From NCBI GenBank assembly GCA_031772625.1, contig CM062820.1:84922069-84986068 (forward strand): a stretch of 64,000 nucleotides of DNA. Direction: 5' to 3'. Origin of the DNA: Pinus tabuliformis. Taxonomy: Eukaryota > Streptophyta > Pinopsida > Pinales > Pinaceae. The notes under the pieces were generated by a model. That model saw only the letters and a list, made by a program, of their open reading frames with translations, made no database searches and was not told the DNA's origin. Position numbers and translations under genes: made by a program. This document shows positions 59,201-64,000 of the stretch, piece after piece; position 1 is the first letter of the stretch, and each line of letters starts with the position of its first letter.

Positions 59201-59538
59201 AATTGGCTCTAAGGTTATAGTAAACATAATGTATTCATTTTGGACCACAATGGCTCTTTGGCTGGGGATATACCTAGCTTGACACCATAAAACAAAATCT
59301 CGGAAATTGTGAGTCTGGGGAAACATGAAATGTAGCAAGAGGGATTCCCAAATATTGATTTCATGACTCTTGTCCATAAAGGTTTTCTTGAGCCAATTGT
59401 GTAGTTCGAACAAGTCGAAATCAGAATTGGTCTCTATGATTTTATATTTCTGGTGAGCCAGGGTATATGGTCTAGGTCAATGTCAGGAGGGATGATTGGG
59501 TTTTCACTTGTTGGTTTTGAATTTCCCTTAGGTTCCAT
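56226..59538 (-). pseudogene. Macrosatellite gene, unit 3, broken
   Basis: The parts and order are those of unit 1: N-terminal region from 59538, the IYQFIYTVSCLL part at 58550-58762, MKIPFLQAQVPFPKSPAEYK at 57590-57673, coiled coil near 56.9-57.3 kb, and the KHIF block at 56226-56486. It is broken. Confidence 0.65.
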
Positions 59539-59756
59539 TTTTAAAAATTATTAGGAAAAGAGGTGAAGAGCCAGTGGTATTTACCTAGGAAAATTCGGTT
59601 GCTTGTTGTAACAGGTACCTGGCTGGGAAACATCTATCTAGAATCTCCAATGGGTGACATAGCAATTTGGTAGAGGAGATGGGATTTTAAATGAATAAAC
59701 CTGTTATCTGAGGTAAATGAGAAGCAGAAAGGGGGCCACACTTAACAATTGGAAGG

Positions 59757-59764
59757 TTTTTATA
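59757..59764 (-). promoter_or_regulatory. TATA box of macrosatellite gene, unit 3
   Basis: CCTATAAAAACC on the minus strand at the position expected from units 1 and 2. Confidence 0.6.
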
Positions 59765-60028
59765 GGAAACTGGCAAACCCCAATACTTCTAACTATTATG
59801 GAGTGAGTCCGTTGCGATCTAGTGCATGTTCGAGAGAAAACGATTATCGTATAATCGATAGGGTGTAATAGGAAAGGATGGGTGTTAAATAGGAAAAGAC
59901 ATGTGGCAGAAGAAAAAGGCAATGGTATGTGAGAGCGGGGAAGATGTGTGGCATGATAGGAGTGGAGGGGGAGCAAAGATGTGACGGGTGGTATTGAGGT
60001 GACGGGCGCTTATACACGATTGTGGGAG

Positions 60029-63000
60029 ATGGAAAAAGAAGAAATGATTAAGTGTCTATTAAGAAGAGATCAGTTAAGAATTCTATTGCTTAACTTCAAT
60101 AGAAAACATTGAAATTGTTCAAAAGGCAGAACTGAGTGTACTTAAACAAATTCAAATTCATAATTTTCTTTGAAAAAAATAGCTTAGGAAACACATATGG
60201 AATTACAAAGAAATGAAAATATGAAAACAAAACAGAATATCACTTCACCAAAAATCTGACACAAGAATCCTCTAAGAGCTTATGTATTACTGAAATGCGT
60301 CCATTGGAACTTTGTGGAACAAATTTACATCAATGGTCCTTTTCTTTTACATAAAAATTAACCTCTACTACTTCAAATTATGAAGTACTTATAGAAATAA
60401 TTACAAAATATATTGATTTCAAATTATCAAGACAGAATCCTAAAATATCTAGAACTAATTACAAAAATATTACAAAAATTTAGGAATTTTGAACTGCTAG
60501 AGCTGCTGGCACTATTTTCGAGAATAGACGTTGATGACTAGTCCCAAAAATGTGTTGCCTCATTGTATGAGATGAAACATGTTTCACTCAAGTAATTCAC
60601 ACAAGTGATCCCATCAACCTTTACTAGGGATATAAAGTTTATTAGCTTTCTATATGTTTCATCAACTTCAGTATATTTCTCAAATGTAGGCTTGTTGATG
60701 GAAATGTGTTTGGTCTCATGTTTAATGATCAAATCAAACTCTAAAGCCTCTAGGAAATATTTTCCTATAACTCTTCCTTTTACCCCTACAAACTTAGAGT
60801 TATTTTGATAAATAGTAAAACATTTGTGGTTGTAGTCACTCAAACTGTTCAATCTGTCATTCATTTCTACCAACCCTAGTAGACCTCTCTGATTCAATAA
60901 ATTGAACCTGGTATGAAACCTCCAAACAACAGTTTCCAGAGTATGACACTATTCTCTAGTTGTATCATAAGGTTCCTCTTCTGTAAATTTTATTTTCTCC
61001 AAAATGGTTTCTGTTCTGTCTGCAATCTGAAGCTCCTCCAGTTCTTCCTTTAGTTTTAGAATTCAAAACTTTGAATAAGGTTGTTTGTTTACTCGGTTTG
61101 TCTCCCAACATTTCTCTTACCTCCTCTGTTTTTTATCTCTGCATCAATTCTTCATGTTCAAATATGATCTAAATTGCTGGAAAAATTTCTGTTATGGCCT
61201 CATAGATATCCACCCATACATTTTCTTTGGCTTGTGCTAAACTTTGAGCCATTACTGGCTCACTCTCTAAAACTCTATTCTCTGATTAAGCCTATGATAT
61301 TTTTGTAATTCTGCTACATAGGAGTTGTCTATCTTCAATTTATGTTCCTGTAAATTATTTAGTTGATCTTTTAACTTTTAAATTTCTTTTCCCTGAACGG
61401 ACATCTCCTGCATTTCTTTAATCAATTCACTCGAAGAATCTGTGGTTTGTGATGATGCTAGTGTCAATGTAGAAGCCTATGTTTTTCCTACAGCTGAAAT
61501 AGGCACTAAAGTGAGTGGAACTAAAGCCAACTGTGAGGACTTCTCTTTCTCCTTAAGCAATTTTCTAGTTCCACCTCCATTTCTCTGATCTGGACATTTT
61601 GTTCAATTATTATCTTGAAGATGTCTTCCTTTTAATTTTCAAGTTCTCCCATTTCCTTGAAATCTAGATCCTTTGTAGATGGCAGCTTGAGGTGCTTCCT
61701 CAGAGTTGCTACATCTGCATTTTGTTTCTTACAATCCCCTCTATTGCCTTTACATCACTAGGGTCATAACCTATCTTAATGACTGAGTCCTCTAGTGACT
61801 TGATTCTAGTATCCTTCGCCAAAGATGTGATCTTCTCAAGCTTCAGTTGTGACTATATGTTGCTGATGGAGGCCTGCAATTTTGAAGCTGTCATGGTAGT
61901 ATTAGTCAAAGTGGAGTATAAAATCTCTCCAGTATGTTTGTTCATATCCATTTGATCAATCAGATGGATTTGATTAGTGTCAAAGGAGAAAATTGTCTTC
62001 TTGTATTCTGCTGGTGATTTTGGGAATGGAACTTGTGCCTGTAGAAAAGGAATTTTCATTCTTCCCTTTTCAATATCAAATGCTAAAAAAATCCTGTGTT
62101 GGGAAGAAGCAGTTTGTTTCCAGAATTTAGTATATGTGCTTCCCTTTAGAATCTCATTTTTATGCTTGATTTCTTTATACTTAGAAAAAATATTTGGCCT
62201 TGATCCAACTCTGTTGTCTATGCTAAATCTGGAGGATCTTGTGAGGCCAAGGAAGATGGAGAGCCTACAAAAATATATTCTTTTCTTATACCTGCAAAAA
62301 AAAATTCTGGTATCATAGAAACATGTGGACCTATCGAAACTATGGTAGCTTGTTCTTCATCATCCTTCATGAAAACTGGGTACAATTAGTTTTCTACTTC
62401 TTTTTATATATTAGGAATTCCTTGGCTCCAATTTCTATCACTATATGAGACTCTTCTTCTCTTGGCCTTTTGTCGTGCTTCTCCTGAGGTACTGGAGTAT
62501 GTGAAGTGGTTGTAGATAGAAAATGTTCTTCAGCTTCTTGCAGAGTGTTCTCCTCCCATTGATCCTGGTTCATGAATTTTTCAATTTCTAGCTTGGGAGT
62601 GTGAGTGTAAGGAGTTGTGTTCTGTTCTACTCTTAAAATGGAAATTTTGCCAAAGGGGTCATATGACCAAGTAAAGCTTAATTAGAAGTTCATTTTTTTG
62701 AGAAGTGTGTTTGCCTCATTTCTTGCTGCTCTGTTGTTGCATATGAATGGCCCCACCTATGTCTTGATCTTGAACTAAGCCTTCATTTTAGCTAAAACAA
62801 AGTGTAAGTCATCTATGTTGATCATTTTCCTTATATATTCCAATTATAAAATTCTCATAGGAATATATTTTGGCAGTTTGTATGGTGGCATCTCACAACC
62901 ATGCACTCTAATTTCTGTGTAGTTCTAGTACAAGTACTAGTCTCTTGTTTTAGCTTGTTCACTGAGGTGTAAGGTTCTCTGTATCTCAAAACCTATTCTA

Positions 63001-64000
63001 GGCTCCACATTACTATTAAGAAGGCATGAAACTGTATAAATGAACTGGTATATGAAGTCATTGAAGCTTAAATTATTCAAATTATTTCACACCAAAGAGG
63101 TCCACCGGATGATTGATTGTGCATTGCCTTGTTCATCTAGTTTCTGCAAAGAAATTGGGAACCTTTCTACCTAGTAAAATAGAAACATATGAACTAGCAC
63201 TAGTGCATGTTTAAACATTCCTTATGTTGTAACCTTCTCATGGATGATGTCTGCAAGGAATTAACTAAAATTAAACATTACAAAAGGTTTTTCTTCTATG
63301 GAAAAGATATACAGAAAACCTAGGATAGGTTCATCCACCCATTGATTTGATTGATACCTTAGGAGACAAGATACTAATGAGACAATTTGGTTGGTATTTT
63401 TTGGAAACATGGAGGCTGGATAAGGTGGATTATTCTTTGGAAGCTAGACATCTTCTAAGGGAATCTACAGAGTTCCATGAGTTCCATGAGGGAATCTACA
63501 GAGAAAGGTCTCAAAGAATCATTTTGGGGGACTTGAAGCATCTTGTTAATTAGCTCTAAGGTTATAGTAAACATAATGTCTTCATTTTGGACCACAATGG
63601 CTCTTTGGCTGGGGATATACCTAGCTTGACACCATAAAACAAAATCTCGGAAATTGTGAATCTGGGGAAACATGAAATGTAGCAAGAGGGATTCCCAAAT
63701 ATTGATTTCATGACTCATGTCCATAAATGTTTTCTTGAGCCAATTGTGTAGTTCGAACAAGTCAAAATCACAATTGGTCTCTATGATTTTATATTGCTGG
63801 TGAGCCAGGGGTATATGGTCTAGGTCAATGGTAGGAGGGATGATTGAGTTTTCACTTGTTGGTTTTGACTTTCCCTTAGGTTCCATTTTTAAAAATTATT
63901 AGGAAAAGAGGTGAAGAGCCAGTGGTCTTTACCTAGGAAATTTGGTTGCTTGCTGTAACAGGTACCTAGCTGGGAAACATCTATCTAGAATCTCCAATGG
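60029..64000. repeat. Macrosatellite unit 4 (at least 3972 bp, cut by window end)
   Basis: The fourth unit begins ATGGAAAAAGAAG at 60029 and is still running at 64000. Positions of matching landmarks show it is about 40 bases shorter than unit 3 overall. A small local rearrangement lies in the N-terminal part of the gene. The array therefore has more than 3.9 units, of unknown total number. Confidence 0.95.
60538..63886 (-). pseudogene. Macrosatellite gene, unit 4, broken
   Basis: It starts MEPKGKSKPTSENSIIPPTI at 63886 and carries the same later blocks. MKIPFLQAQVPFPKSPAEYK is at 61853-62059 and the KHIF block at 60538-60897. Here the C-terminal frame runs on past the KHIF block to GITCVNYLSETCFISYNEAT. 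It is the most diverged of the four in its N-terminal part. It is broken. Confidence 0.65.

Larger units (their letters stand above)
55641..60028. repeat. Macrosatellite unit 3 (4388 bp)
   Basis: This is the third head-to-tail unit, one base shorter than units 1 and 2. The sequence is nearly identical to the neighbours in all the stretches compared. Confidence 0.96.

Noticed and set aside
63347-63553. 68-codon + strand frame in macrosatellite unit 4
   Set aside because: It arises from a small local rearrangement, is not open in the other units, and lies antisense to the gene.

Overview
The window reads as intergenic DNA from a large, AT-rich, repeat-filled plant nuclear genome. Plant-type Ty3/gypsy and Ty1/copia elements, a foldback MITE and TATA-box promoters point to a seed plant. 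The old, slowly decayed element copies and the unfamiliar multicopy genes make a gymnosperm my best guess, but the sequence alone does not prove it. I saw no rRNA, tRNA or CRISPR features, and no intact gene that I can name.

Region 1 (1-28938, + strand) is a head-to-tail array of three related Ty3/gypsy retrotransposons that share LTRs: LTR-internal-LTR-internal-LTR-internal-LTR. The first LTR is cut by the window edge. The internals carry gag, protease, an RVT_3-type RNase H placed before reverse transcriptase, RT, the usual gypsy RNase H, a 36-bp coding minisatellite with 4, 5 and 8 units, and integrase. The binding site for the priming tRNA resembles tRNA-Asp. On my preferred boundaries the LTRs are about 2.7-2.9 kb. 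Each carries an AT-rich block, a CpG-richer promoter-like block, a 3' splice site, a coiled-coil accessory reading frame and the TATA box. All three copies are broken fossils with more than ten breaks each in copies 1 and 2 and fewer in copy 3. They differ by roughly 5-10 percent where I compared them by eye.

Region 2 (about 29.77-37.86 kb) is a large imperfect inverted duplication with arms of about 2.4-2.6 kb. It holds four copies, mostly partial, of an unrecognised gene. The fullest copy is on the + strand (31.35-32.63 kb). Two partial direct copies lie in the spacer, and an inverted decayed copy (35.44-36.66 kb) ends at a 114-bp (TA)n tract.

Region 3 (38.9-46.5 kb) is nested element debris. 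A minus-strand chromovirus fragment has a short LTR, a chromodomain, integrase and RNase H. It abuts a minus-strand Ty1/copia element with LTR, PPT, PBS and gag, but no recognisable pol. The copia interior holds a 622-bp foldback MITE and a patch rich in telo-box-like TAGGGTTT motifs.

Region 4 (46.86-64.0 kb, continuing past the window) is a macrosatellite: four head-to-tail units of 4388-4389 bp, about 97-99 percent alike by eye. Each carries a minus-strand gene with its own TATA box, a globular N-terminal region, a basic KRRR patch, coiled coils and a C-terminal 'KHIF' domain. All copies are broken.

The most interesting link is between regions 1 and 4. The accessory frame in the gypsy elements is homologous to the C-terminal half of the macrosatellite gene: TLKKQLKLP against TLRKQLKLP, the following coiled coil, and the KHIF..KP.F.KY.E.D..YR block. 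One gene family has therefore spread in two ways, as cargo of an LTR retrotransposon and as a tandem 4.39-kb array. Whether the family began as a host gene or as an element gene is open.
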